Below are positions 1 to 7,791 of a DNA stretch of 36,038 nucleotides, piece after piece; position 1 is the first letter of the stretch, and the number at the start of each line of letters is the position of its first letter. The notes beneath the pieces were generated by a model, which saw nothing but the letters and a program-made list of their open reading frames with translations, did no database searches and had not been told where the DNA came from. Origin of the DNA: Deltaproteobacteria bacterium Ga0077539 (GTDB taxonomy: Bacteria > Myxococcota_A > Polyangia > Polyangiales > Ga0077539); the NCBI GenBank assembly GCA_001465015.1, contig LNEO01000149.1, positions 1 through 36,038 of the forward strand. Reading direction: 5' to 3'. The position numbers and the translations under genes are program-made.

Positions 1-71
1 GGCCGTGAGGCGAGCGTGGTGCCGCTTGGGTGTTGACGCCGCTACTGATTTTCCTGCGGATGTGCATTTTC

Positions 72-88
72 GAACCGAAATCCGGTTC
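72..88 (-). terminator. Weak hairpin downstream of recN
   Basis: GAACCG and CGGTTC form a 6-bp stem around a 5-nt loop, six bases past the recN stop codon. Read on the minus strand the stem is followed by an A-rich rather than T-rich stretch, so it is not a classical Rho-independent terminator. It may be only a 3'-end stabilising hairpin or chance. Confidence 0.3.
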
Positions 89-93
89 CCTGC

Positions 94-1809
94 TCAGGGG
101 CTCGCCGCGGTGCGAATCATCTCGGCCGCCGCGGCGCGCGTGCGATCGGTCACGCGAAGCCCGCCCAGCATACGAGCGATCTCTTCGGTGCGCTCACCGT
201 CGTTGAGTGGCCGAACTTCGCTCACCGTGCGCTCGCCCTCGACGCGCTTGCTCACGACGTAGTGCCGGTCAGCATACGCGGCGATCTGCGGCAGGTGCGT
301 GATGACCAGCGTCTGATTGCGCCGGGAAATCGCCCGCAGCTTCTGCCCGATCACCTCGGCGACCGCGCCGCCGACGCCCGTGTCGACCTCGTCGAAGACG
401 TACAGCCCCGCCGAGCCCACTTCGGTGAGCACTCGCTTGATGGCGAGCAGCGCGCGCGACAGCTCGCCGCCCGAGGCGATCTTGCGCAGCGGCTTGGGCT
501 CTTCGCCCTTGTTCGGCGCGATCAAGAACTCGACGCGATCGATGCCCGTCGGCAGCAGCCTGACGCCGTCGATCGCGAGCTCACCAGAAGACGGCGAGGT
601 CAACGTCACGTCCACGACCACCCGCGCGCCGCCCATGCCGAGCGACGTGAGCTCGCGCGAGATCGAATCGCCGAGCGCGTTGGCTGCGGCCTTTCGAGCG
701 CTCGACAGACGTCGCGCCACGCTCCCGGCCTTCGTCCGCGCGGACTCAGACACGCGCTCGAGCTCGGCCACGCGGGATTCTCCCTGCTCGAGATTCTCGA
801 TCTCTTCTTTGACCTTGCGTCGGTGCTCGAGGATCGACTCGATGCTGCCGCCGAATTTGCGCTTCAATCGCGAGAGTTTTTGCAGGCGATCCTCGAGATC
901 ACTCAGCCGCTCGGGGTCGCTCTGCACCGAGCGCGCGTAGCGCCCCAAGGTCCGCGCCGCCTCGTCGACCTGCGCCTTGGCGCTCTCGACGAGCTCGACC
1001 ACCGGAACGAGCTCCGCGTCGAGCTTCGACAGGTCCTCGAGCACGCTGAGCACCGAGCCCAACAGATCGACCGCGGCCCCGTCGCGCGCATAGAGGACGT
1101 CTTCGGCCTCCGCGGCGCCGTCGGCGAGCTTCGTTGCGTGCTTGAGCCGATCACGCTCGGAGACCCAGAGCGCCTCGTCCCCCACAGCCATGGGCAGATC
1201 GTCGATCTCCTTCAGCTGAAAGCGAAGCAGATCCTCGCGATCGGTCCGCTGCCGCAGCTCGCGCAAGAGTGACTCGAGCTGAGCGCTCGCCTCGGAGTAG
1301 GCCGACTGCGCCGTCGCCACCTCGAGTCGCAACGATTCCAGGTGCGCCGAGGAGTCGAGCAACGCGAGGTGCGTCGTCGGATCGGTCAGCGATTGCGCCT
1401 CGTGTTGCGAGGTCACGTCGCCGAGGCCCGCGGTCAGCTGCGCGAGCTGCGTCAGCGACACGAGCCTGCCGTTGAGATACGCGCGCGACCGACCGCTGCC
1501 GTTCTTGTCGGACGCAACCACTCGGCGCACGACGAGCTCGCGCTCGTCACACTCGATGCCCGCGTCTGCGAGCCTGGCGCGCACCTCGGGCATCGCCTCG
1601 AGGTCGAACAACGCGCACACCTCCGCTTGGGACGCCCCCGCGCGAACCATATCGGGCGTGGCGCGGCCCCCGAGCGCCAGCAAGAGCGCGTCGATCAAGA
1701 TCGACTTGCCCGCGCCGGTTTCACCGGTCACGACATTCATCCCCGGACCGAAGCTCACCTCGGTCGCGTCGATGATAGCGAGGTCCCTTACCTGCAGCGA
1801 GAGAAGCAC
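94..1809 (-). CDS. recN: DNA repair protein RecN
   Basis: RecN is an SMC-like ATPase that acts at DNA double-strand breaks during recombinational repair. The 571-residue length fits the family. The N-terminus has a Walker A motif GETGAGKS (Lys about 35). Two coiled-coil arms, rich in Arg, Glu and Leu, occupy roughly residues 150-380. The C-terminal head carries an ABC-type signature (KIASGGELSR) and a Walker B motif (YVFDEVDTGVGG), followed by a histidine switch in VITHLPQ. The start is a GTG at 1807-1809, giving MLLSLQVRDLAIID, the usual RecN beginning. It is divergent from the CNNM/CBS gene at 2045 with about 235 bp between them. RecN is an SOS gene in many bacteria, but I see no convincing LexA box here. 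Identification is secure. Confidence 0.97.
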   Translation of the reverse strand: MLLSLQVRDLAIIDATEVSFGPGMNVVTGETGAGKSILIDALLLALGGRATPDMVRAGASQAEVCALFDLEAMPEVRARLADAGIECDERELVVRRVVASDKNGSGRSRAYLNGRLVSLTQLAQLTAGLGDVTSQHEAQSLTDPTTHLALLDSSAHLESLRLEVATAQSAYSEASAQLESLLRELRQRTDREDLLRFQLKEIDDLPMAVGDEALWVSERDRLKHATKLADGAAEAEDVLYARDGAAVDLLGSVLSVLEDLSKLDAELVPVVELVESAKAQVDEAARTLGRYARSVQSDPERLSDLEDRLQKLSRLKRKFGGSIESILEHRRKVKEEIENLEQGESRVAELERVSESARTKAGSVARRLSSARKAAANALGDSISRELTSLGMGGARVVVDVTLTSPSSGELAIDGVRLLPTGIDRVEFLIAPNKGEEPKPLRKIASGGELSRALLAIKRVLTEVGSAGLYVFDEVDTGVGGAVAEVIGQKLRAISRRNQTLVITHLPQIAAYADRHYVVSKRVEGERTVSEVRPLNDGERTEEIARMLGGLRVTDRTRAAAAEMIRTAASP

Positions 1810-1823
1810 GACAGCGCTCTCGT

Positions 1824-1852
1824 TCTCTACCCGCGCGCATCACCGTCGGCAA
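1824..1852 (-). promoter_or_regulatory. Possible sigma-70 promoter of recN
   Basis: On the minus strand TTGCCG (1847-1852) and TAGAGA (1824-1829) are separated by 17 nt and lie just upstream of the GTG start. Four of six and three of six bases match the consensus. Position and spacing are good, but the sequence match is modest. Confidence 0.35.
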
Positions 1853-1880
1853 GCGCTAGCCACACCGAAGCGGTGAGACT

Positions 1881-1897
1881 GTGACGTTATCTGTCAC
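1881..1897. promoter_or_regulatory. Small inverted repeat in the recN/CNNM divergent region
   Basis: GTGAC and GTCAC are arranged as inverted half-sites 7 nt apart. The spacing is wrong for a CRP/FNR-type box. It could bind a dimeric regulator, and similar CTGTCAC/GTGACAG half-sites occur upstream of the lipoprotein pair and between folD and the amidase. Evidence is only the symmetry and the intergenic position. Confidence 0.22.
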
Positions 1898-2044
1898 GAC
1901 CATCGAGCCGCGCTCCCGACCGCCGCTCGCTCCGCGGCATCAGCAATGATATTGTCCTTCTGTCGTTCGGTTGCGCTGGACGGGCGTCGCGTCGCGTCGC
2001 CGTTCCTCGGTTGCGGCGGACCGGTCGAGTTGTCGTTCACTGTC

Positions 2045-3355
2045 ATGAGCCCTTGGGCATCACTTATCGGAGCACTCCTGTGCGTCCTCGCGGGGTCCTT
2101 CGTGGCGGGAGCTGAGGCGGCCATCGCGAGCATGCCCGAGCCACGGCTTCGCGCGCTCGCCGACGAGCTCGGCGCGTCTCGAGCTCGCCACATCGTGCGC
2201 TACCTCGCGGACCCACACGCGCTTCTGTCTCGCTGGCTGACGTTTCGAATCGCGATGCTCGTGATCGCCTCGCAGCTCCTGACCAGCGCGCTCGGGGCGC
2301 GCACCAGCCCGCTCGCGATCGCGGGAGCGCTGCTGGCGTTCATCGTCACGTGGGCGGCCATCGTCGAGGCGTTCGCGTCCGTCGGCCGCGCCCGCGCCGA
2401 CGCCATCGCGCCGTGGGGGCTCCGCGTAATCCGCCCCGTCGAGTACCTGATGGCGCCGATCGCCGCGCCCATCGCCGCCCTCGCCCGCATCGCCGCGCGA
2501 CGCGCGCGAGAGACCGACCCCGACGACGCCATCAAGAGCCTGACCGAGCGCGAGGTCGAGTACGTCGTCGAGGCCGCCGAGAGCGCAGGGGCCCTCGACC
2601 CCCGCCGCGGCGAAATGCTGCAGAACGTCCTCGAGTTCAAGGACATCGCCGTGCGCGACATCATGGTGCCCCGCACCAAGATGCACGCCCTGCCCGCGCG
2701 CACCAACATCATCGAAGCGCTCGTCAAGGTCGGCGACGAGGCCCACTCGCGCGTCCCTGTGTACGACGGCGCGATCGACAACGTCGTCGGGATCCTCCAC
2801 GTCAAGGACCTCTTTCGCGACGTCGGAGCGGCGATCGCCAAGGGCATGCCGGCACACGAAATCAAAACGACGCTGCTGTCGGTGATCCGCAAGCCCGTCC
2901 TCCACGTCCCGCCCAACCAGCCTGCGATGCAGCTCTTGCGAGACATGCAGGCGCGGCGCACGCACATGGCGGTCGTGATCGACGAGTTCGGCGCGGTCGC
3001 CGGGCTCGTCACGCTCGAAGACCTGCTCGAGCAGCTCGTCGGCGAGATCCACGACGAGCACGATGACGTCGAAGAGCTCCCCGTCGTCGAACAAGGAGCG
3101 GGGCGCTACGTCGCGGCCGCGACGATTCCGATCGGCGAGCTCGGCGATCAGCTCGGCGTCGAGTTTCCCGAGGACGAGGGCTACGCGTCGCTCGGCGGGT
3201 TTCTCGCGGAGCGAGCTGGGCGCGTGCCCGTTCCGGGAACCGTGGTCGAGTGGTCGGGCCTGACGTTCACCGTGCGCGAAGGCGACGCGCGGCGCGCGAC
3301 CAAAGTCGAGATCGTGACCAAGCAAGAAGAGCGCTCGACAGCCGAGCCCGAGTGA
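2045..3355 (+). CDS. CNNM/CBS-domain transporter-like protein (CorC/HlyC family, UPF0053)
   Basis: This is an inner-membrane protein of the CNNM family, whose members are linked to magnesium/cobalt or sodium transport and often misnamed hemolysins. The order is: an N-terminal membrane region with about three hydrophobic segments (residues 5-28, 62-82 and 85-115), a linker, a CBS pair starting near IMVPRTKM and ending near VTLEDLLEQLVGEIHDEHD, and a C-terminal CorC/HlyC domain ending in the acidic/basic tail. I chose ATG 2045 (MSPWASLIGAL), because the 33 codons open upstream are Arg/Gly-rich and would precede the first membrane helix without homology value. At 436 residues it is of usual size. 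The phosphoesterase-like gene follows 25 bp downstream on the same strand and may be co-transcribed. Confidence 0.9.
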   Translation: MSPWASLIGALLCVLAGSFVAGAEAAIASMPEPRLRALADELGASRARHIVRYLADPHALLSRWLTFRIAMLVIASQLLTSALGARTSPLAIAGALLAFIVTWAAIVEAFASVGRARADAIAPWGLRVIRPVEYLMAPIAAPIAALARIAARRARETDPDDAIKSLTEREVEYVVEAAESAGALDPRRGEMLQNVLEFKDIAVRDIMVPRTKMHALPARTNIIEALVKVGDEAHSRVPVYDGAIDNVVGILHVKDLFRDVGAAIAKGMPAHEIKTTLLSVIRKPVLHVPPNQPAMQLLRDMQARRTHMAVVIDEFGAVAGLVTLEDLLEQLVGEIHDEHDDVEELPVVEQGAGRYVAAATIPIGELGDQLGVEFPEDEGYASLGGFLAERAGRVPVPGTVVEWSGLTFTVREGDARRATKVEIVTKQEERSTAEPE

Positions 3356-3380
3356 GCCAGGGTCCCTCCCCTCGCAAATC

Positions 3381-4088
3381 ATGAAAGCTGCTGGAGAGAG
3401 ACAGTCCGAGCGCTTCGACGGACCCATCGCCGTGCTCGCGGACATCGCGGCCAACGTCGAGGCGCTCGAAGCAACGCTCGTCGGCTGCAAGCAAGCTGGC
3501 GCGGCCGCCGTGTTCGTCGCCGGCGGCATCGCCCATCGCGGACAATCGCCGCTCGCGGTGTGGAAGCTCCTCCAAGAGCACGGCGCCAGACTCGCCCGCG
3601 GAACGCCCGACATGGCGCTCGCGACGATCACCACCCGCGACGTCACACCGCGCGACGAGCAGCAACGCGCCGCGCTCGCCCGTCTCGAAAAGACCCGCGA
3701 AGAGCTCGGCGAAGTGATCATCGCGCGCCTGCGTCGCCTCCCCGACGTCTTTCGCGTCGAGCTGGGCTCGGGCGCCGAGCTCGCGGTGATGTACGGCTCG
3801 CCGCGGGACCCCATGACGCCGCTCGAGCTCCACTTGACCGACGACGAGCTGCTCGTGCTCGTCGGCGACGACACTGCAGACGTCATCGTCTCTGGTGGAG
3901 CGGGCGTCCCCTTCGTTCGTCCGCTCGATGGCCTCACGGTGGTGGGAGCCGGTTCCGTCGGTGACGCTCCGGAGAACCGTGGCGTCGAGCGCGCGAGCGG
4001 CGGACAACCGAACCGCGCCGCGCACTTCGTCCTCGTGTCGCCGAGCGATGAAGGCCTCCGCATCGAGCCGCGCTGGGTGCTGTACTAA
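3381..4088 (+). CDS. Degenerate calcineurin-like phosphoesterase (predicted pseudoenzyme)
   Basis: The 235-residue protein lines up by motif order with the YfcE/MJ0936-type metallophosphoesterase fold, but nearly every metal ligand is replaced. LADIAANVEALEATL stands where SDIHGN-EAL is expected (His to Ala). VAGGIAHRG stands for LGD-GYG (Asp to Gly), ARGTPD for GNHD, MYGSPRDP for HGSPRDP, and SGGAGVPFVRPL for GGHTHVPF. GAGSVGDAP keeps the PGSVG shape. The frame is intact and the non-catalytic residues are well kept, so this is not a decayed gene. It is probably a folded non-catalytic protein or one with a new role. It follows the CNNM/CBS gene closely. Fold assignment is by eye and should be checked with a structure prediction. 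Confidence 0.75.
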   Translation: MKAAGERQSERFDGPIAVLADIAANVEALEATLVGCKQAGAAAVFVAGGIAHRGQSPLAVWKLLQEHGARLARGTPDMALATITTRDVTPRDEQQRAALARLEKTREELGEVIIARLRRLPDVFRVELGSGAELAVMYGSPRDPMTPLELHLTDDELLVLVGDDTADVIVSGGAGVPFVRPLDGLTVVGAGSVGDAPENRGVERASGGQPNRAAHFVLVSPSDEGLRIEPRWVLY

Positions 4089-4211
4089 CCGCAAACGAAG
4101 GGGACGATCCCGATTTCGTCCTGACTCACGCGTCGCGCCGCCTCGACGCTCGGAGCCTTCGCGCAAAATGCAGCGATCGTCCGGCGCGCACGGTACGGTT
4201 CCCATCAGCGC

Positions 4212-4409
4212 ATGGCGTGCGAGCAATTCGATGCCGTGAAGGTCTTTTCTGCGACGGTCGCAGGCGATCGCGAGCGGCTCGGCGAGCGGTTGACCGAATG
4301 GATCCGCGCCCAGCCTCGCCCCATCGTGGTCGTCGATCGCGCCGTCGTTCAGTCGAGCGACGATCGCTTTCACTGCATCTCGATCGTACTGTTCTACCGA
4401 GAAGCCTGA
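4212..4409 (+). CDS. Small conserved-looking protein of unknown function, 65 residues
   Basis: I do not recognise a named family. The product has a pattern typical of a small alpha/beta protein: a short strand (VFSAT), an amphipathic helix (DRERLGERLTEWIRAQ), two strands (PIVVVDRAVVQSS; HCISIVLFYR) and one Cys. It is not Arg-rich in the way shadow frames are here, and it ends 19 bp before a good terminator. The start is uncertain: ATG 4212 is used, but GTG 4236 (VKVFSATV) would also remove a non-conserved-looking leader. No strong Shine-Dalgarno is visible for either. It could follow the phosphoesterase-like gene, 123 bp upstream, or have its own promoter. Confidence 0.6.
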   Translation: MACEQFDAVKVFSATVAGDRERLGERLTEWIRAQPRPIVVVDRAVVQSSDDRFHCISIVLFYREA

Positions 4410-4428
4410 TCGAGGCGGAGAAACGAAA

Positions 4429-4461
4429 AACGCCGGACCCACTTTCGTGAATCCGGCGTTT
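4429..4461 (-). terminator. Intrinsic terminator after tRNA-fMet (probably bidirectional)
   Basis: A perfect 10-bp stem AAACGCCGGA / TCCGGCGTTT encloses a 13-nt loop that can itself add three CAC/GTG pairs. On the minus strand the stem is followed by GTTTTTCGTTTC, a clear U-tract, 17 nt past the tRNA 3' end. On the plus strand it lies 19 nt after the 65-residue gene, with a weaker T-run, so it may serve both transcripts. Confidence 0.85.
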
Positions 4462-4477
4462 ACGTGCCTCGCGGCAT

Positions 4478-4554
<77 letters not shown>

Positions 4555-4635
4555 TCAGGAGTGCGCGTGTTGTACGGGCGAGCGTCGTCTCTGTCAACCT
4601 GAATTGTGTCTCGAGCGAGACAAACTCACGGACGC

Positions 4636-5646
4636 TCAGCTGCGACCGCGGTTCTTCGCGGCTGCCTTTCGCGCTTCGCGCTGCGCGTTCTCGCGCTTCG
4701 CGTTGGCTCGCGGGCTCTTGGCGGGATCGCTCTTCGCTTTGTCGTTCGACGATGTGCTCGCCGGAGCTCTGCGCGGAGCGCCACCCTTCGCGTCGCCGCG
4801 CTTCGGCGCCGGTCGCGCTTCGCTCTTCTGCGGTCGCTCGTCGCGAAGACCCTTTCGCGCGAGAGCGTCGTCGGCGTCGAGATACGTGCGGCGCAACAGC
4901 GACGCTTCGCCCGCGGTGAGCTCGCGGAGCTGCCCTGCGCGCAGCCCCTCGTGCGTGATCCCGGCGAACGAGATCCTCGCGAGGCGCATCACGAACAGCC
5001 CAACGGCCTCGCACATGCGGTGAATCTGCCGATTGCGCCCCTCTCGCAGCGTGAACTCGAGCCAGGTCGTGCCCGCCTCGTTGAGCGAGCCCTCGCCGGA
5101 CGGCGCCGAGCGCAGCACCTCGACTTCTGCCGGACGCGTCCGCTCGACGCCTCGCTCTTCACCGATCGGGGCGAGCTCGACGCCGTCGCGCATTCGCTGC
5201 GCTTGCTCGTCGGACACGACGCCGCGCACCTTGGCGACGTACGTCTTCGCGACGGACTTGGTGGGGTGGAGCAGCGCGTTGGCCAGCGCTCCATCGTTGG
5301 TGAGCAACAACGCGCCCGAGGTGTGAAAGTCCAACCGTCCGACAGGAAACACCCGCGCCGTGATGTCCTTTACATACTCGCCGATCGACGGCCGCCCCTC
5401 GGGGTCATCGAGCGTCGTGACGACGCCGCGCGGCTTGTGAAAGAGGTAGTACACGCGTTCTTCGGCCTCGACGACGCGGCCTTCGACCTCGACGCGGTCC
5501 CGCGTCGGATCGACCCGCGTGCCGAGCGTCGTGACGACCTCGCCGTTGACCGTGACCTTCCCCTCAGTGATGAGCTTCTCGGCTTCGCGTCGGGACGCGA
5601 CTCCGCCGCGAGCTAGTACCTTCTGCAGTCGTTCGCCGTCGGACAT
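4636..5646 (-). CDS. rluB: 23S rRNA pseudouridine synthase, RsuA/RluB family
   Basis: The enzyme isomerises a uridine of rRNA to pseudouridine, by family most likely U2605 of 23S rRNA. An S4 RNA-binding domain (residues 5-60, KVLARGGVASRREAEKLI) is followed by the catalytic domain with the GRLDFHTSGALLLTND motif (catalytic Asp about 106), then KTYVAKV and the REGRNRQIHRM motif. The last 80 residues are a Lys/Arg/Ala/Ser-rich unstructured tail, a common extension of RluB and probably RNA-binding. I use ATG 5646 (MSDGERLQ); an ATG seven codons upstream is possible. Its start is only 44 bp from the divergent cupin gene at 5691. RluB versus RsuA or RluE is inferred from the tail and the S4 domain. 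Confidence 0.9.
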   Translation of the reverse strand: MSDGERLQKVLARGGVASRREAEKLITEGKVTVNGEVVTTLGTRVDPTRDRVEVEGRVVEAEERVYYLFHKPRGVVTTLDDPEGRPSIGEYVKDITARVFPVGRLDFHTSGALLLTNDGALANALLHPTKSVAKTYVAKVRGVVSDEQAQRMRDGVELAPIGEERGVERTRPAEVEVLRSAPSGEGSLNEAGTTWLEFTLREGRNRQIHRMCEAVGLFVMRLARISFAGITHEGLRAGQLRELTAGEASLLRRTYLDADDALARKGLRDERPQKSEARPAPKRGDAKGGAPRRAPASTSSNDKAKSDPAKSPRANAKRENAQREARKAAAKNRGRS

Positions 5647-5690
5647 TGCATCTCGTGGGCGCACCATACACCATCACGAGAAACACACTG

Positions 5691-6044
5691 ATGAGACGCG
5701 TCGAAAAGCCTTGGGGCCACGAGATCGTATGGGCCGAGACGAGCCGCTACGTCGGCAAGATCCTCTTCATCAAAGCTGGGCACCGACTGTCGCGGCAGTT
5801 TCACAACGTCAAGGACGAGACCATCATGGTCGAGAGCGGCGAGATGGACCTCGAGCTCGGGGCTCCGCCCGACGTCGAGGTCAAGCGCATGCGGGCGCGC
5901 GAGCCGTTTCACGTCACGCCTGGGACGATCCACCGCATGGTCGCCGTGACCGACTGCGAGATCTTCGAGGTGTCGACGACCGAGCTCGATGACGTCGTGA
6001 GGCTCGAGGACAGCTACGGCCGCGAGGGGACGAGCAAGCCCTGA
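5691..6044 (+). CDS. Cupin, type II mannose-6-phosphate isomerase-like
   Basis: A single-domain cupin of 117 residues resembling the C-terminal isomerase cupin of mannose-6-phosphate isomerase/mannose-1-phosphate guanylyltransferase proteins. It begins RRVEKPWGHEIVWAET, the typical KPWG-E opening. The metal-site residues are present as RQFHNVKDE (first motif) and PGTIHRM (second motif). ATG 5691 is chosen because the 15 codons open upstream overlap the rluB start region and lack the family motif. Probable role is sugar-phosphate isomerisation or a sugar-binding regulatory function; the short form without a nucleotidyltransferase domain makes the exact substrate unclear. It is convergent with the lipoprotein gene ending at 6051, with only 6 bp between stops. 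Confidence 0.85.
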   Translation: MRRVEKPWGHEIVWAETSRYVGKILFIKAGHRLSRQFHNVKDETIMVESGEMDLELGAPPDVEVKRMRAREPFHVTPGTIHRMVAVTDCEIFEVSTTELDDVVRLEDSYGREGTSKP

Positions 6045-6050
6045 GAGCGC

Positions 6051-6779
6051 TCAGCCGCGGGGCGCGCTCGCGTCTTGCGTTGTGGGCGCTCCGCCCTCTG
6101 CGGACGTCTGCTCGCTCTCGTCCGGAACGGCAGGCATATTGGGCGTCACGCGGTCCGTGCGGTCCCATTGGTCCGCGCGCTCGTCGCCGTTGTAGTCCCA
6201 GCCCATACGAACGACGGAGCCTCGCGCGTCGTAGTACTCCCAGTAGTCCGCGCGAAAGTCAGGGCTGTTGTTGCTGTTGAGCTCGCGCTCGGCTCGGTAC
6301 GGGCGGCGCTCGCGGTAGAACACGCGCATGTCCACCTGCCCGTCGCGGTTGGTGTCCAGCTCGCGCCGCACGACCTCGCCGCGATCGAAGAAGGAGATCA
6401 CGTCGATGTGCCCGTCGAAGTCGCGGTCTTCTTCTTCGCGAATCGTGCGGCCCTCGGAGTTGTAGAAGCGAAACAGGTCCTTGGTGCCGTTGTGGTCCAG
6501 GTCTGCCTCGCGGCAAATGAGCGTCGAACGAACCTCCAGCCCCTCGCCGGACACCTGGTACACCTTGCGAACGTCGGGAATCCCGTCGGAGTTGGTGTCG
6601 TACTCGCTCATCGTGCGGCCGGGTTGATTGGCGTCGCAGCGACTGCGGTCTTCGCGAGACTGCTGTGTGTCGATCCGGCTGGCCCGACGGGCGACCATCC
6701 GGGCCTGGTTCTGGGTCTGCGAGCCGCAGGCGATTGCGAGCAGGACGAGCGACGCGAGCGCGATGCGTGGTGCTTTCAC
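6051..6779 (-). CDS. Lipoprotein with EF-hand-like DxNxDGxxD repeats (second of a pair)
   Basis: The product begins MKAPRIALASLVLLAIACGS, a lipoprotein signal with lipobox LAIAC. The mature part carries at least five calcium-loop-like units roughly 25-30 residues apart: YDTNSDGIPD, ADLDHNGTKD, RDFDGHID, LDTNRDGQVD and WDYNGDERAD. One further unit, LNSNNSPDFRAD, is degenerate. Such Asp-rich loops bind calcium in thrombospondin type-3, dockerin and EF-hand proteins; here binding is inferred. The C-terminus is Ala/Ser/Pro-rich. It starts with GTG at 6777-6779, overlapping the stop of the upstream paralogue (GTGA), so the pair is translationally coupled. Function is unknown; a surface or periplasmic structural or adhesion role is plausible. 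Confidence 0.85.
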   Translation of the reverse strand: MKAPRIALASLVLLAIACGSQTQNQARMVARRASRIDTQQSREDRSRCDANQPGRTMSEYDTNSDGIPDVRKVYQVSGEGLEVRSTLICREADLDHNGTKDLFRFYNSEGRTIREEEDRDFDGHIDVISFFDRGEVVRRELDTNRDGQVDMRVFYRERRPYRAERELNSNNSPDFRADYWEYYDARGSVVRMGWDYNGDERADQWDRTDRVTPNMPAVPDESEQTSAEGGAPTTQDASAPRG

Positions 6780-7486
6780 GGCTGACCTCCGTCCGCGCTG
6801 GCCGCGGGCGTCGTGGGCGGTTGCGTCATGGCGTCCGCTGCGGACGCAGGCGTGGCGCTGCTCGAAGCGTCGGCCGAAGCCGGTCGTGCGCCGCCGTCTT
6901 CGGCGTCGGGCTGACCGTCACCGTCGGCGTCCGAGCGCGTTCGCACCAGCGTGCCGCGCTCGTCGAAGTCCTCCCAGAGGTCCACGACGCCGTCCGAGTT
7001 GGAGTCCCGCATCGACGTCGCGACGCGACCGCCGCGGTAGTTGCGCCAGGTGTCTGTCCGTCCGTCGAAGTTGGTGTCGAGCACATCTTCGGTGACCTCG
7101 CCCTCACGATAGAGGGCGACGACGTCGACCTTACCGTCGAAGTCGTAGTCGTCCTCGACCCTTCGAACGCGCCCCTGCTCGTCGAAGAACCGCGTGATGT
7201 CGACGCGTCCGTCGAAGTTCGCGTCGGTCTCTCGGCAGAACAGCCGCCCCGCACGCCGCACCTCGACCACAGGAACGGGGCGGTCGGTGCCGACCGCCAT
7301 CCGTGTCTCCTCGCCCCCCGACCCGACGCACGGTTCGTGGGGCATCGGCTCGACGCGTCGACCGTCGCCGCGCGCCTGCCTCGGTGTCGCGAGCGTCGAT
7401 GAATTGCTGTTGTTCGGGGGCCCGCATCCAAGCAGACCCACCACAACGATGCCCGCGCAGATCAGCGCCCTTCTCGTCCCAGTCAT
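6776..7486 (-). CDS. Lipoprotein with EF-hand-like DxDxDGxxD repeats (first of a pair)
   Basis: This is a paralogue of the next gene. ATG 7486 gives MTGTRRALICAGIVVVGLLG followed by Cys, a good lipoprotein signal (VGLLGC). The longer open frame upstream has no signal-like sequence and is not used. A GGAAGG-like sequence lies upstream of the start. Repeats include TDANFDGRVD, DYDFDGKVD, LDTNFDGRTD, DSNSDGVVD and SDADGDGQPD, each followed by a short Tyr/Phe/Arg-containing strand. The tail is Ala/Ser/Asp-rich. Its stop overlaps the start of the downstream gene by three bases. I cannot name a function; tandem duplication of the whole gene is evident from the repeat pattern and shared spacing. Confidence 0.85.
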   Translation of the reverse strand: MTGTRRALICAGIVVVGLLGCGPPNNSNSSTLATPRQARGDGRRVEPMPHEPCVGSGGEETRMAVGTDRPVPVVEVRRAGRLFCRETDANFDGRVDITRFFDEQGRVRRVEDDYDFDGKVDVVALYREGEVTEDVLDTNFDGRTDTWRNYRGGRVATSMRDSNSDGVVDLWEDFDERGTLVRTRSDADGDGQPDAEDGGARPASADASSSATPASAADAMTQPPTTPAASADGGQP

Positions 7487-7735
7487 CGTCACGAGTCTCT
7501 CGAACCTTCCGTTGTGCGTTCTATGTGCATCAGCCGTCAGAGTCCATCGCTCACTGTCGAGCCTGTGACAGTCCAAGCCGTGCGACGTCCGTACTACGCC
7601 CGTTCGGGACCCAGCCTCGCCCGAAGCAAGCAGATTCGACCAGAATTCACAGTCTCGTGGTTCGCTCGAAACGAAGCAAAATGACCCACTGGTTTTCACG
7701 TGCGATGCGTCGGATTCCTGCTAGTATTCAACGAC

Positions 7736-7759
7736 CATATGTTGTGATGACAACGTATG
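7736..7759. promoter_or_regulatory. Inverted repeat, candidate operator upstream of the RHH gene
   Basis: CATATGTTGT and ACAACGTATG are 10-bp inverted half-sites with one mismatch around a 4-nt spacer. The repeat ends 3 bp before the -35 hexamer of the promoter that reads into the ribbon-helix-helix gene. The heptamer ACAACGT recurs at 7793-7799, near the predicted transcription start. Autoregulation by the downstream regulator is the obvious hypothesis; only symmetry and position support it. Confidence 0.5.
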
Positions 7760-7762
7760 TGA

Positions 7763-7791
7763 TTGACACTGCATGTAGCGGCATCTAGGGT
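7763..7791 (+). promoter_or_regulatory. Sigma-70 type promoter of the RHH gene
   Basis: TTGACA (7763-7768, perfect) and TAGGGT (7786-7791) are 17 nt apart. The predicted transcript would start near 7798. It would carry the GGAGG Shine-Dalgarno at 7811-7815, nine bases before the GTG start at 7825. This arrangement decides the start codon of the downstream gene. Confidence 0.65.

Noticed and set aside
1880..1898. CRP/FNR-type box in TGTGACGTTATCTGTCACG
   Set aside because: The spacing between TGTGA and TCAC is nine rather than six bases, so it does not fit a CRP site; kept only as a generic inverted repeat.
1810..1900. LexA box upstream of recN
   Set aside because: RecN is an SOS gene in many bacteria, so I looked for CTG-N10-CAG and CGAAC-N4-GTTC patterns near the start; none was convincing.
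2060..4063. Long antisense frame of 667 codons opposite the CNNM and phosphoesterase genes
   Set aside because: It is Arg/Ser/Ala/Asp-rich without family motifs and lies opposite two well-supported genes; the very high GC content keeps stop codons rare on both strands. Similar antisense frames at 8034-10337, 14882-16882, 26095-28401 and 33535-35595 were left out for the same reason.
7690..7706. parS-like sequence TTTTCACGTGCGATG
   Set aside because: Only the left half and the central CACGTG resemble the parS consensus; the right half fits poorly (about 10 of 16 positions). CACGTG alone is too common in a GC-rich genome.
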